Assembly: GCA_949710005.1 (NCBI GenBank) | Contig: OX453276.1 | Coordinates: forward strand, 17,740,449 to 17,804,448 | Direction: 5' to 3' | DNA: 64,000 nucleotides | Source: Ricordea florida | Lineage: Eukaryota; Cnidaria; Anthozoa; Corallimorpharia; Ricordeidae | Shown: positions 45,335-57,476 of the stretch, in pieces | Numbering within the stretch: position 1 is the stretch's first letter | Layout of the letters: the number at the start of each line of letters is the position of its first letter | Made by a program: the position numbers and the translations under genes | Notes under the pieces: model-generated | Told to the model about the DNA's origin: nothing | Databases searched by the model: none | Seen by the model: the letters and a program-made list of their open reading frames with translations, nothing else

Positions 45335-45730
45335 ACATCTAAGACATCTGACATTTGCACTATATCCAAAGAAAGGTAGGAAGGCCACTCAGCATTATAA
45401 AAAACTTGCTTTAGAAAATTGGATGCACTGAATGCGTTGTAAAAGAAAATCAGGCAAAGGATTAAGCATTGTATCACAATAAAACAATTTGGAAAAAACA
45501 AGAGATTCTACTAAATGCTTGTGAAGTTTAAAGTCTGAAATATTTTATCTTCCTTAGAATACCGGTACTTAATGCGCCATAACAAGATTTGCACAGCAAT
45601 ATTATATGCTCATTCCAACTAAGATGTTTATAAAAAACAACGCCTAGTAGTTTGCTGGCATTAACATATTCTAAATTTTTGTCTAACACTGAGATAGTGG
45701 GATGATTCTAGTCTAAACTATGGGCTCGGA
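45335..45730 (-). pseudogene. Non-LTR RT C-terminal fragment (copy 1)
   Basis: Minus-strand sequence matches the better-preserved 54,791-55,330 copy: NAEWPSYLSLDIVQ, then an internal deletion, then frames corresponding to the region of KILGFVFHKHLSWNEHI. It has several stops. It is an old non-LTR remnant, already present before the duplication. Confidence 0.7.
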
Positions 45731-45959
45731 ACATCTGGCTTGCGCTGACCAGCGTGCCTTTGGTCTTTTTGGAATTAAAAGCAAGATGGGAGTTGCTTGA
45801 CCAAGTGCTGAGGGAATCTAAATTTAATACCAAATTTAGCTACTTTTTAAAATTTCAAATCCTTAGAACTAAGCATTTTGTCATATGACATGACATTCAT
45901 GCAACCCTGCAAAACCAGAAAGTTGACAGGCAATAAAAAATGACCAGTGTGAAGTATAA

Positions 45960-47430
45960 AAAAACTGGTATATAAGCATTATAAACATTTTCTGTGTTCC
46001 TTTTGACATAGAGTCTATCGCTCAAGCAAAGTGCAGCACAAAGGCTGATGTCACCGTCAATAGCTGGTCCTCTTCAGCTTGCCTCCATCATAACAAACTT
46101 TGCATCTCCTTTCTAATCTTTTCCCCTTCACATTGGTTGGGAAAAAGTCAGGCAAATGTCTTTCAACTTGTCTAGCCAATAAAAAGGCATTGGAGGGCTT
46201 TCCATCCCTTTCTTCCCGAAGAAAAATTGCGAATCAGCTGTTTACCAAGGTCCATCTGGAACAGCTTCTGAGTCTGTTTTGCAAGGTGTGTAGATTCTTG
46301 CTCAAGTACAAAGCTATTGTAAATGGATCTATCAATTAGATCATAGAAGACTCTTCTCCACCATTTCTTCCTAGCCACTATGATGGGGTTGTAAGACTTC
46401 ATCTGGTCATTTTTATCGACACCCCCCTTTTATGTATTTATGTGAGATGACTGACTCAATGGTGCCAATCTGTTGTTTGTGGTTCACCTCAGGAAGTTGC
46501 TGTGCAGGGATTGGTTGTAGGTGCCACTTGCATGGACCCTTCATTTCCCACACCACATCACCCCTCTTCATTATTTTGATCGCTGCTTTGTCATAGAGGC
46601 ATGCAGGGAACTCTTTTTGGCCAGGTCACAAAGTCCCATGACAGAGTATTGTGTTGAGATACAATTCCTCAATAAGCCTGCACAAGGTAAAAAAAAATGT
46701 TGCAGAAAATTGCATACTTTTATGTGTTGTAAGATGACTGACTCAATGGTGCCATTCTGTTGTTTGTGGTTCACCTGAGGAAGTTGCTGTGCAGGGGCTT
46801 GGGTGTAGGTGCCACTTGCATGGACCCTTCATTTCCCACACCACATCACTCCTCTTCATTATTTTGATCGCTGCTTTGTCATAGAGGCATGCAGGGAACT
46901 CTTTTTGGCCAGGTCACAAAGTCCAATGACAGGGTATTGAGTTGAGATACAATTCCTCAATAAGCCTCTACAAGGTAAAAAAAACATGTTGGAGAAAATT
47001 GCATACCAGTGGCCTTGAACATGTTGACAAAGCTTGGTGACCACTGAGCATCCCAAGCCATGTTGCACTCCTTGTGGGGATTTATCTGTGTAAATGTCAA
47101 ATTCACACAAGTAACAATTGGTGCTTTCAGCTCTGCACCACATCTTGATCCCCCTCTTTCTGGGCCCCAGAGGCATGTACTGCTTTAGGGAAGTCCTTCC
47201 CTTGTACTTTATCATTGCCTCATGCTGATGGTGGGGATTGTAATTTAATTGAAAGTTAGTGTTCAGGGCACTGAGACATTCTCTTACCTTGAAAAGCTGT
47301 GGCATTTTGCTGTTGTCACAAAGGTGGAGGTTGTTCCAGATCTCCCATAACCTGTTTCTAGCCGTTTTCCTACCCACGTTTTCCCACAAAAAATGTGGCA
47401 ATTCTCACATGGTCAAAAACGAGACAATCT
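45960..47430 (-). pseudogene. piggyBac transposase remnant A
   Basis: From 47,401 on -: LWEIWNNLHLCDNSKMPQLF, NPHHQHEAMIKYKGRTSLKQ, YMPLGPRKRGIKMWCRAEST, LCEFDIYTDKSPQGVQHGLG: the central DDE_Tnp_1_7 region of piggyBac. Then comes a duplicated segment. Nearer the C-terminus KWWRRVFYDLIDRSIYNSFV (46,370-46,310) and the Cys-rich tail GKRLERRCKVCYDGGKLKRT (about 46,120-46,060) follow. Many stops and frame changes. The N-terminal domain is missing here but present in the paralogous copy at 57.0-57.5 kb. Confidence 0.82.
46433..47006. repeat. 287-bp tandem duplication inside piggyBac remnant A
   Basis: GATGACTGACTCAATGGTGC starts at 46,446 and, after 287 bp, at 46,733. Both units end with AATAAGCCT...GGTAAAAAAA and a GCATAC. 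The paralogous piggyBac at 56.35-56.61 kb has only one unit, so this duplication postdates the segmental duplication or was lost from copy 2. Confidence 0.88.
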
Positions 47431-47946
47431 CACCCAAGAAAAAGGATAAGTGACCAGAAGTATGCATTTTTGAAATCCTCAATAGTTAAGCTTTACAATG
47501 TAGTAATGTTTTTTTTTCACAACAGACTGTTGCCATGGAAATCAGTGACCTATCAATCACTTAATGAGATTAAAATTTATTTGGAAAATTGTAGTGCATA
47601 ACTAAAACTTCTACAATATTCAGATTTCTTCATTTAACTCTCAGAATTACATTTCAAAATCGCTACAATACATTGCATTTTCCAAATTCAAAATAGACTT
47701 GACTTATTGCATTAATATGGAGTACAGGTGTATGTCAAAGATGGATGAAATCTCCATGGTTACAGACAAAATTTGACCTGAATGCCATTCCTTACTTAGT
47801 TGGAGCAACTACAATACAAAGCAACACAGAAGGGATTCGAAAGGTCCTTGAGAGCTCCTATAGTTGTTTTAACACTTTTAGGCTTCACTTTCAGCTCAAC
47901 TCTTATATGGTTGCCATGGAAAGCACAAATGAATAACAAAAATAGC

Positions 47947-48868
47947 TCATTTTTGTGTTTTGGCTCTTTTTCTGCCACTCTTGTCCCTGGTGTTAGAGGG
48001 ATCATCAAATTTAAACTGTTGCATGGTGTGGTAATGATGAAAGCAAGGTTCTATGCACATATGTGTCTCGCACACAGCACACTCGTCGAGTGTTTGCCCT
48101 ACTTGGGTGTGGACAATGCATGCTTCCTTTGCATCTCGTTTTACGAGGTGGTGAAAATCATGATTGAAACAAATTTCTGCTGGAAGAGGGGTTTGAAGGC
48201 CTTCCCCTTTCCTTGACATAGGTTCTTCCACCAATCAATTGCTTTGATAATAATGTACAGAATGTAAGCTGTGTGCATTTGGTATTTTGATGGCTGGGGG
48301 GAGCTTGCATTGAAATAAAACCATTCAGACAGCACTGTTCAAGTCCATGAAAGAAGAGTGCTAAGTACCAAGTACAAGTTTTGAAATGTTTTTTGTAAGA
48401 AGCAATTCTTTGATCAGCTAGGTCAACACCACCCATTGATGCATTGTACAATCTGATGCCCACAGGACAGCCAAATTCTTTCGCTTCCATGCCCCATCAT
48501 CATGCTCCCTTTGAAGTTCACCATTGTCTCGTCAATTGAAACCTCTCTAGCTGGAATTTAATTCTGCCTTAACTGTCATCATAGTTAATCAAGAACACTA
48601 CAAATTTTGAAAAGGCGATCACGTTGAGCAGGATCTTGTGGTATCTCACTTTCATTGTCAACAAAATCTCTAAAACGCAATATGTTCATAAATCTGTCGC
48701 GGGACATAATATTTCCAAAGTTACAGTTACCTGATCTTTTTCCCAGTGGGAGTGAAGAGAAGGCTTTTGCACAATCCCCATTGCAAAATAAAGTCCAAGC
48801 CATGTATGCAACTCATTGATGGTTAGTTTGATGCGTTTTTTTTTTAGCGTAGACAGATCTGGGGACAA
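47947..48868 (-). pseudogene. piggyBac transposase remnant B (different family from A)
   Basis: On -: LTINELHTWLGLYFAMGIVQ (48,830s), then after a frameshift FGNIMSRDRFMNILRFRDFV (48,720-48,660). After a large deletion, RLYNASMGGVDLADQRIASY (48,455-48,400), and a Cys/His-rich C-terminus (CAVCETHMCIEPCFHHYHT, about 48,090-48,030). Order and motifs are those of piggyBac, but sequence differs from remnants A and C. The middle of the catalytic domain is absent. Confidence 0.8.
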
Positions 48869-49113
48869 AAATGAAGAATCTGCTGATCCAAAATCTGCTG
48901 GTTCTTGTTATGGCTGATATGAAGGCTATATTGGGCTGCAAAGGGGGAAAAAAAGGAAAAAAAATGGTTAAGGTGGCTACAAAATAAAATGTTTTTATGA
49001 AAGAGTACCCTTAACAGTAATATATATAATATGCAATAGTAATATATGCAAATTAAAATTATAATTTCTAGGCTCTCGCAAAGTTTCACAATATATTTTA
49101 CAAATGTTTCCAA

Positions 49114-52100
49114 GTGATGCGGTCAGCGGTCATGGCAAACGGTCGTGTGATTTCTTGGTCTTCCATTTTGTTGTTGATTGCAAGGATTACTGTGCTCATA
49201 TGTCTACTAAAAAGCTCTTTAAATAGTAGAACATGCGAAATTGTTGGTAAGGATGATTCAGTCACTCACTTTTCACTATTTTCGCCTTGGAACAGTCGCC
49301 TTTCACAAGCTGGTCAAATGACGAAGCAGACACGTGGTCGGAAATTTCTTTCCGCTCATTTTACCCTAATTCACAGTCCTGCTTTAAGTTTTTGGAGCTT
49401 ATAGTGAGCGGAGACATCTGCCCTAATCCCGGTCCAACGGCTACTGAAAATATTCCAGCCAAGTGTGCCATATGCAAGAGGACAGTTGCGAAGACTCATC
49501 GTGCTGTAAACTGCGACTCTTGTTCAAAATGGTGCCACATAAAATGTGGAGGTGTTTCTGTAAATGAGTATCGCAGACTGCAAATGGAAGATGAAATCTC
49601 ATGGATATGCCCTATTTGCACAGTACCTAGTGATCCTGAGCTACTCCACAGTTTTGTTAATGACTCTACTCTGGAAGTTCTACATACACACGACCTTCAG
49701 GTTTACAATGATCTGGAGCCATTAATTAACACGCAAGGTCTAAAGGTCGCCCACTTAAATGTTAATGGATTGACGAACAAAATGTCAGAAATCAGATTCC
49801 TTCTCCAGGAAACGAGGTTTGACATCTTAGGGTTAACTAAAACACACTTGAACAACAAAATTGAAGATGACCAGATATCTGTTGATGGATACAAATTGGT
49901 ACGTAAAGACAGAAAATGTGGAAATTCCTGGGGTGGTTGTGTAATGTATTACAAGAATTGTCTGAATGTCATTGAAAGGGATGATATCTGCTCAAAAAGT
50001 GACCTTGAGCAAGTGTGGATTGATCTTATGCTTGTATCTCAACGACTTTTACTAGGAACTTTCTACAGACCTCCAACTGACAATCAATTCTTTGACAAGT
50101 TCCATGAAATTTTAGATGATTTGTGGCTAAAAAGATCTAACATTATGATTATGGGTGACTTCAACTCTGACATTAAGTCTAGTGTGGGAAAACGCTTGTT
50201 GAAAGTTACCAGAAATGTTGGCTTAGAAAATGTCATTAAAGAACCTACAAGAACTACAGAGTCTTCAAACACAATCATAGACCTAATCTTCACTTCTCAT
50301 AAATCCAAGGTGACAGTGGCAGGCTGTTATGCCCCAGGCATTTCTGATCACCATCTTGTGTATGCTGTAGTTAATTTGCGGAGACAAAAATCAAGTCCAG
50401 TGATCAAAGAAGTGTCAGATTTTAAGAACCTTAATTGCGACAAACTCAGACATGATCTCAGTACGGCACCTTGGAGTGTCTGTGAGATATTTGATGACAT
50501 AGATGATGTTGCTTGGGCATGGGAGTATTTATATAAGGTCGTTATGATTGATCATTTGTAAACTAGAAAAGTAAAAGTGCGTACTAATGGTTTGAAGTGG
50601 ATGAATGGCAACATCAGGAAGGCGATGAATAGAAGATATGCCCTGCTAAGAAGAGCTCAAAGTAATCCAAGTGATCCAGAAGCTTGGAAACTGTACCAAC
50701 AACAACGAAATCACGAGACTAAGATCATGAGAGAAGCCGAAGCAGAATATTGGAATGATAAGTTTAACAATGCAAACAGCTCAAGTGATTTCTGGAGGGT
50801 GGTACGTGAAATGCAAGACAAGTCAAAGAGTAGTGTGGGGGCAATCAAAAATGAGGATGGAAACATCATAACCAATGCTAAAGATAAGGCAGAAAGCTTA
50901 AACCATTTCTTTTCTAAAGTTGGTGAAAGACTTACATGTGTAACATAACAGTGTAAATGAACATCACCATATTTACCAAGTCACTCCTACTGCCGAACCA
51001 TTACAACTAAATGCTCATAAGATCAAAAGAGGTATTGACAAAAGAGTTAAGCCTGGAAAAGGGTGTGGTCCTGACAACATAACTGTAAGAGGACTCAAAC
51101 TAGGGGTGATGCAGTTACTGTCGGTCTATCTTATGTTATGGGAGAAAGTCTAAAAACTTCAAAGTATCCTTCCCAATGGAAAATGAGTAAAGTAAAAGCT
51201 GTACCTAAAAGGGGAAATAGTTCCGAAAGAAGTAATTTCAGACCCATTTCCCTGTTGAGCATCCTGAGCAAAGTGTACGAGAGTATTATAGGAGATCATA
51301 TTGACTGTCATTTTGTAAACAAAGGACTGTCCAGCGAAAACCAATGGGGTTTCAAACCAAATAGATCTACAGAACTTCTAATGCTGCATCTGACCGAAGT
51401 GTGGAGACGAGCTGGATAGAAATAGAATTGTGGGTGTTCTGTTTATCAACTTTAAAAAGGCATTTGATTCCATTTGTCATAAAACAATGGCTCTTAAACT
51501 CTAAGCCTGTGGAATTTCAGGAAATGTGTATAATTTGATTGTTGATTATTTAGCTGGGAGAAAGCAGTTTGTTGAGATTGAGGGTGAAAGATCTAGCGAA
51601 GCGGAAGTCAAATTCATGTGTACCTCAAGGCTTAGTACTTGGGCCTAGGCTTTTTAGTATTTATGTCAACGATCTTCCACAGGTGCCTAGCTGTGGAAGG
51701 ATGGAAATGTTTGCTGACGACACAACTTTATATTGTATTGGCGATTCCATTGATGAAGTCTGTTCCAAGATCCAAACTTCAATAACTGAAATAGCTAAGT
51801 GGTGTAATAGGAACGTTGTGACTATTCATCCTGATTATGCTTCTTATCCGTAAAAATTTCATTGGTCCTCGAAGACCAATTAAGCTGGGTGATCACGTAA
51901 TTAGTTTTGTTAATAAGTCGCACTGTCTTGGGTTCACGATTGATAATAAGTTAAGCTGGGGATGCCATATAAAAGATCTTACAACATCTATGACTAACAA
52001 GGTGAAGCTATTACGTAGGTTTAAAAGCCTTTCTTTCCAAATATTAGAACCAATTTATTTTAAGGGTATTCTTCCGAGTGTGACCTATGGAATAAGTGTA

Positions 52101-52720
52101 TGGGGAAATTGTAGTGATGCAAAACTAGACGATCTAGAGAAAATTCATCTTAGAGCGGCCAAACCCGTTTTCAAACAACAGATACCACCCTCTTGGAAAT
52201 CATTAAGTTATTTCTACAAGAAGAGGCTCCTCTGTCTGACACATAAGGCTTTGCCCTGAACAAGTTGCAACAATCATTAAGAAAAGTCCTAATTTATGCA
52301 ATATGAGAGACAACTTTAAACTTACTCTAGACAGACCGAACTCTAATGTTGGAAAACTGTCGTTCAAACATAGATCTGCAATGGCTTGGAATTCTTTACC
52401 GCAATCAGTTAAATCCATAGAAGGCTACCATGGATTTAAAAACAAACTTCGTTATCTTTCTACAGTTATTGATAGAATTTCTTTCAACCAATCGGCAATA
52501 ATTTACACTAAAGATTTAACAAATTATAAATATTTTTAGGAATTCTAATTTAACTTGTAATCATATTTTAGAATTTTATACATTGTGTAATTATTAGGTT
52601 TATTAGGTTTCTTATTTTTTATTTTGTAACTCTTAATTAACTGCAGGTCCACATCAGCTTATGCTGCCTATATACCGACCTGCGTAAACAAATAAATGAT
52701 GTATGTATGTATGTATGTAC
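49114..52720 (+). mobile_element. L2/CR1-like non-LTR retrotransposon 1, full length but decayed
   Basis: The left boundary is set by the paralogous sequence at 57,990, which shares sequence only up to about 49,113. The right boundary is a TATG microsatellite (about 52,698-52,718) following AAACAAATAAATGATG. The interior encodes a hydrophobic N-terminus, a 2A-like motif, a PHD finger, an APE endonuclease and RT, in broken frames. Copy 2 lacks this insertion. The 736 bp present there at 57,990-58,726 is absent here, so insertion came with a deletion, or copy 2 gained sequence. Confidence 0.85.
49132..52539 (+). pseudogene. Non-LTR polyprotein: signal-like helix, 2A-like motif, PHD, APE endonuclease, RT (broken)
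   Basis: The start MANGRVISWSSILLLIARIT is a hydrophobic signal-like helix. A frameshift near 49,300 leads into 49,287-50,561. The 2A-like motif SGDICPNPGP ends at 49,436. A Cys4-His-Cys3 PHD finger follows (CAICKRT, CDSCSKWCHIKC, WICPIC). APE motifs: KVAHLNVNGLTNK, TKTHL (Lys where Glu is expected), YRPPTD, MGDFNSDI and ISDHHLV. An in-frame TAA lies at 50,559. RT parts occur at 51,138-51,419 (RGNSSERSNFRPISLLSILS), 51,420-51,480 (KKAFDSICH-like), 51,600s (CVPQGLVLGPRLF) and 51,705 (MFADDTTLY). The C-terminus is at 52,303-52,539. At least six disruptions. Confidence 0.85.
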
Positions 52721-52949
52721 CTTTATATTATAAACTCTGGTTTATTGGGGATAACATCACAAACAGCATTGGTATGGATGGTGGATAGTGCAAAAACATC
52801 CTTCTTGTCTTTCCAGTGCACTGCTGTCATGTACCCTGTGGTAAGTATTGCGTACCAAACTGGACAAAAATACTTCTATGTCTAATTTTAATACTTCTTC
52901 GACATAAATAAACATTGTTTGAAATATGATACTTCAAGCGGTATATGTA

Positions 52950-53830
52950 AACATTGTTTGACATATAATACTTCCTAACGTATATATAAACATTGTTTGG
53001 AATTATACGGACTCCCCTTGTGAGTTGTGGTAGCCATGCATTTTAGCCTTCAGTCAAATGGTTTTGTATTACTCCCCAGTTTTCCATTAAAAGTTTCTTT
53101 AGGCCATGCACTGCTGAGTGGTATATCGTGACAAATGGCAAAACTGTAGTTTGAGTCTTTTTTCTTTGTTGGAGTGCCAACCTTCTGTCTTCACAGCAGA
53201 CTCCTGTTAGGAACCTCTCGATGAAGTTATTAGGGTATCCTCACGTTTTGAGGTGTAGTTTGAAGTTTGAGAGGCACTCATCAAATGTAGTCTGTGAAGA
53301 GTTTGTTCTAAGGAGTCTTGTTGCTTTGCCTTTGATAAAACCTCGTTTTACACCTGGGGGGGGGGGGGTGACATGAGGTGAAATGCGTGTATTGGAAGGT
53401 TTCTGTCGGCTTGTAGTGGGTCCTGTTGTCCAGGATAGAGTCAGTTTAAAATCTATCCCCTTTGTATACTATTGTGTTGAGGAAAGTGATTTCCCTTTCT
53501 GAAATCTCAGCTGTGAATTTGATCAAAGGGTGGAACTGGTTAGGTTGTTCAATGAATAAATCAATGTCTTGCTTGTTTTGGTTCCACAAGGAGAAAACGT
53601 CATCGATGTAACGTTTTCATTCTAATGGCTTGATTTTGCTCTGATGAATGAGTTCTATTTCAATTTCTGCCATGAAGATGTTTGCAAATGCAACTGCCAT
53701 CTTAGTATCCATGGCAGTACCATGGGTTTTCAGATAGTTTTTGCCATTGAATTGGAATGCGTTTTCCTTTAATATCAAAACAAGCATTTCCCGTCTCAAT
53801 TTTTTCATCTTTTTTTTGGTAGCAGCAGGG
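52950..53830 (-). pseudogene. Penelope-like element RT remnant (copy 1)
   Basis: On -: ENAFQFNGKNYLKTHGTAMD, then TKMAVAFANIFMAEIEIELI (53,760-53,640), then a YIDD box in RYIDDVFSLWNQNKQDIDLF (about 53,610-53,550), and FTAEISEREITFLNTIVYKG, followed by a thumb-like region to 53,000 (RFYQRQS-type and FICHDIPLS-type frames). These are motifs of Penelope RTs. The order matches the family. Stops and frame changes are frequent, and no GIY-YIG endonuclease was recognised. Confidence 0.82.
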
Positions 53831-53965
53831 TTTTATCCCTTCTACCACTGTCGCCTTAGTGTATATATGTGTGGCTTCAAGTTACCCTTATTACATTTTG
53901 ACGTTGTCATTTTAAGCCACATCCCACAACCCTGCCATTTTTCATCATCTTGACATTCATATTTT

Positions 53966-54495
53966 TTCTCCAGAAGAAGTGCTTGAAGTATCAGGAATTT
54001 TCAATGCAGCCACGCTTTCAGCTCACAGGGTTTCTTTTGGTAGCGGTCGCTGAACCGGAATGTTGAACTGTAATTTTGACATGAGCTTGACAGGTGGGCA
54101 TAAAGGAAATATGTGTGCTCTGGCTGCAAGCGCTCCCTCCCTCCCCTCCTCCCCATTTTCATCAAGGCCTCGCCGCTCACTGCCCCCCACCCCCTCCCCC
54201 TCCATCCCCTTTGCACTTGCTACGCAGGCTAAAAAGAAGTAAGAACTATAAAATATGAGATTTAAAGCTAAGATTACCAAATGTTGAAAGAAACATCACT
54301 AACAGCTGGACTTTATATTGCAATGTTTGTTGATTGACACCTATCATGATATGACAAAATGGATAAGCAATGTCACTCAAATATAAAGTAATGTTCTTTT
54401 TCTTCCTGTACAATGCTGTGGTATTTTAGGAAAATCATGGACTGTAGTCCAAAATGAAGCCAAATGTCTACTGAGAAATTTAATGATTAAATAGA
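53966..54495. other. Junction region between the two tandem copies
   Basis: No gene recognised. A C-rich low-complexity patch lies at 54,130-54,220. This stretch separates the end of copy 1 from the retroelement remnant that starts copy 2. Confidence 0.5.
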
Positions 54496-54499
54496 TAGA

Positions 54500-55330
54500 T
54501 AATGGTTTATTACAACATTCACTCAGTGGCTCTTCCTCTGTAAAAACTATACTACTCTACATGTACACTAAATAGAAAAGATGAAGTCATAACAATAATA
54601 ATAATATGCAGTATAATATATAATAATAAGTAACTGGTGTTTATCGAGTTCAAATGTCCCTTGAAATGGCAAAGTGTTTTTTCAGTAACCTGACAAAGGT
54701 TGAGAATTCTTTACATTGTCTTATTGAATTATCTAATCTTATCTAATTCATTGAATAGTTTTGCAGACATATCTTGGAAAGTTCCCTTTTCTAGAGGAGT
54801 AGCCAGTCTAATTGTGTTACTAGTTCTAAGACATCGACATTTTGCACTATATCTAAAGAAAGGTAGGAAGGCCACTCAGCATTATATATTGCCTTATCTA
54901 CAAGTTTTAAGTGATTAAATTGTCTCTGTTGCTTTGTGGGAAGCCAGCCTAGTTTATAGATAACATTAGTGTCATTTATATATTTTCCAGTAGCAAACGT
55001 TGCTGCAGAAAATTGGATGCGCTGAATGTGTTGTAAAAGAAAATCAGGCAAAGAATTAAGCATTGTATCACCATAAAACAATTTGTAAAGAACAAGAGAT
55101 TCTACTGAATGCTCACGAAGTTTAAAATCTGCAAAATGTTTTATCTTCCTCAGAATACCGGTACTTAATGTGCCATAACAAGATTTGCACAGCAATATTA
55201 TATGTTCGTTCCAACTAAGATGTTTATGAAAAACGAAGCCTAGTATTTTGCTGCGATTAACATATTCTAAATTTTTGTCTAACACTGAGAAAGTGGGATG
55301 ATTCTTGTGTAAACTACGGGCTCGGAACAT
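54500..55330 (-). pseudogene. Non-LTR RT C-terminal fragment (copy 2)
   Basis: An open frame of 179 codons ends at 54,791: MFRARSLHKNHPTFSVLDKN, KILGFVFHKHLSWNEHIILL, IQRIQFSAATFATGKYINDT, KLGWLPTKQQRQFNHLKLVD. This is the region downstream of a non-LTR RT core. Related sequence continues to about 54,660. The 3' end near 54,500 is a TAATAAACC followed by ATCT repeats. The paralogue at 45,335-45,730 is shorter by about 110 bp. Confidence 0.78.
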
Positions 55331-55339
55331 CTGGCTTGT

Positions 55340-55735
55340 GCTGAACAGAAAACGTTGGTTTTTTAGTCGGGCAACCGACTATAGGTTTACACTCGAGTTT
55401 CATCGCAAATCGCAGTCACGTGCAATGGGGAATGCCGCAGACACGTAATACGGGCGCAACCTTTCTACGATTTTGCGAATGTCTCACTACATTCAAACCA
55501 GAAATCAAACGAGTTACCAGTGAACAGAAAATGTGGACAGAGTTACAGAAGAGCATAATTTGCTGATACAGACAAGGTGCCTCACGATGAAACTCGAGGA
55601 AACGACAACAAAGGTGCCACGTTGGAAAACAGGACCTTGGTACCCTTAGCATTTCTTTTTTGGACCACTCCGCACCATAAGTGGTCAACACTCATAACAG
55701 CACGTCTACTTGTTGCCCAACTTACGATCTTAGAT
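55340..55735. other. Copy-2-specific insertion of unknown type
   Basis: Copy 1 passes directly from GCTTGCGCTGACCAG to TTTTTGGAATTAAAAGCAAG. In copy 2 about 400 bp lie in between. GTCGGGCAACCGAC near the left end and GTTGCCCAAC near the right hint at weak inverted ends. No TSD or coding function seen. Confidence 0.45.
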
Positions 55736-55989
55736 CATCTTGTTTGGAATTTAAAGCAAGGTGGGAGTCGCTCGACCAAGTGCTGAGGGAATTTAAATTG
55801 AATATCAAATTTAGCTACTTCTTAAAATTTCAAATCCTTAGAACTTGGCATTTTGTCATGTGACATGACATGTTATGCAACCCAGAAAAACCAGAAAGTT
55901 GACAGGCAATAAAAAATGACCAGTGTAAAGTATTAAAACTGGTATATAAACATAAACATTTTCTGTGTTCCTTTTGACATGGTAAAGAG

Positions 55990-57476
55990 TCTACCAGTGA
56001 TGGTTAAGTCTAAAGCAAAGTGCAGCACAAAGGCTGATGTCACAGTCAATAGCTGGTCCTCTTCAGCTTACCTCCATCATAACAAACTTTGCATCTCCTT
56101 TCTAATCTTTTCCCCTTCACATTGGTTGGGAGAAAGTCAGGGAAATGTCTTTCAACATGTCTAACCAATAAATGCTCATTGGAGGGCTTTCCATGCTTTC
56201 TTCATGAAGAAAAATGCCTTACCAAGGTCCATCTGGAACAGCTTCTGGGTCTGTTGTGCATGGATCTATCAATAAGATCAATAAGATCATAGAAGACTCT
56301 GGGACAGGGTTGTAAGACTTCATCTGGTCATTTTTATCCACACCACTCTTTTACGTGTCGTTAGACGACTGACTCAATGGTGCCATTCCATTGTTTGTGG
56401 TTCACCTCAGGAAATTGCTGTGCAGGGGCTTGGGTGTAGGTGCCACTTGCATGGACTGTTCATTATTTTGATTACTGCTTTGTCATAGAGGCATGCAGGG
56501 AACTCTTTTTGGCCTGGTCACAAAGTCCCATGACAGTATTTTGTTGAGATACAATTCCTCAGTAAGCCTGAACGAGGTAAAAAAAATGTTGCAGAAAATT
56601 GCATACCAGTGACCTTGAACATGTTGACAAAGTTTGGTGACCACTGAGAATCCCAAGCCATGTTGCACTCTTTGTGGGGATTTACCTGTGTAAATGTCAA
56701 ATTCACCCAAGTAACTATTGGTGCTGTCAGCTCTTCGCCACATCTTTATTCCCCCTCTTTATGGGCCCCAGAGGCATGTACTGCTTTAGGGAAGTCCTTC
56801 CCTTGTACTTTATCATTGCCTCATGCACAGCTTGCTGATGGTGGGGATTAGTGTTCAGGGCATTAAGACATTCTCTTACCTTGAAAAGCTGTGGCATTTT
56901 GCTGTTGTCACAAAGGTGGAGGTTGTTCCAGATCTCCCACAACGTGTTCCTAGGCGTTACTTTTGCAAATTCTTCCCCCAACACTCAGTCAGATGACCAG
57001 TAACCTTGCAAACTTGGGAGCCTTTGAATACTCATGCAAATGAGAAGGCCCAAAAATGCCCTAAGTTCTTCAAGAGGAATCTCTTTCCAGCTATGTACAT
57101 CTTTGTTTCTAGCTTTTAATGACTGACAGGCATAGTGATTTGTCTCTCTTAGGATATTTTCCAACATGCGATTATCAAAAAAAGAAAACAGCATAACATT
57201 TACTTGCCCAAATACTTGCAAAAAGCTGGCAATGTCAATGTCACTTCTCGCACTACTCCATTCAAACTCTTTTGGACTTACATTGCTTGGTCTTCCTCTG
57301 CTACTATCCCTATCTCCATTTTCCTCTATATCAAGAGTGGCAGGGTCTACATATTTGTCATCTTCATCTTCAGGGAGCAGATCGTTTTGTTCGTCATAAT
57401 CTTCATGAAGCCCTTTGAAGTCAGTGTTCACTCCATCTTCGGGGATATCAAAGTTATTGTGCAATGTTTCTGCCAC
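55990..57476 (-). pseudogene. piggyBac transposase remnant C (paralogue of A, with N-terminal domain)
   Basis: The start MAETLHNNFDIPEDGVNTDF is followed by an acidic region and the piggyBac N-terminal domain (LQVFGQVNVMLFSFFDNRML, ETNHYACQSLKARN, EELRAFLGLLICMSIQRLPS, GYWSSD) to 56,985. After a stop the central part continues at 56,984-56,727 (TLWEIWNNLHLCDNSKMPQL, HEAMIKYKGRTSLKQYMPLG), then 56,743-56,483 in another frame, and a Cys-rich tail near 56,130-56,040. Stops and frame changes mean it is not functional. It is better preserved at its N-terminus than remnant A. Confidence 0.82.

Larger units (their letters stand above)
45335..53965. repeat. Tandem segmental duplication, copy 1
   Basis: Blocks 45,335-47,370, 48,840-49,110 and 52,721-53,965 match 54,825-56,955, 57,630-57,990, 58,726-58,833 and 62,536-63,330 in the same order and orientation. 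Differences are separate insertions and deletions: copy 1 holds a non-LTR element (49,114-52,720), a second piggyBac piece (47,947-48,868) and an internal 287-bp duplication, and lacks about 110 bp near 45,400. Confidence 0.8.

Noticed and set aside
46521..46778. ORFs on + over piggyBac remnant A
   Set aside because: Antisense shadows created twice by the 287-bp duplication.
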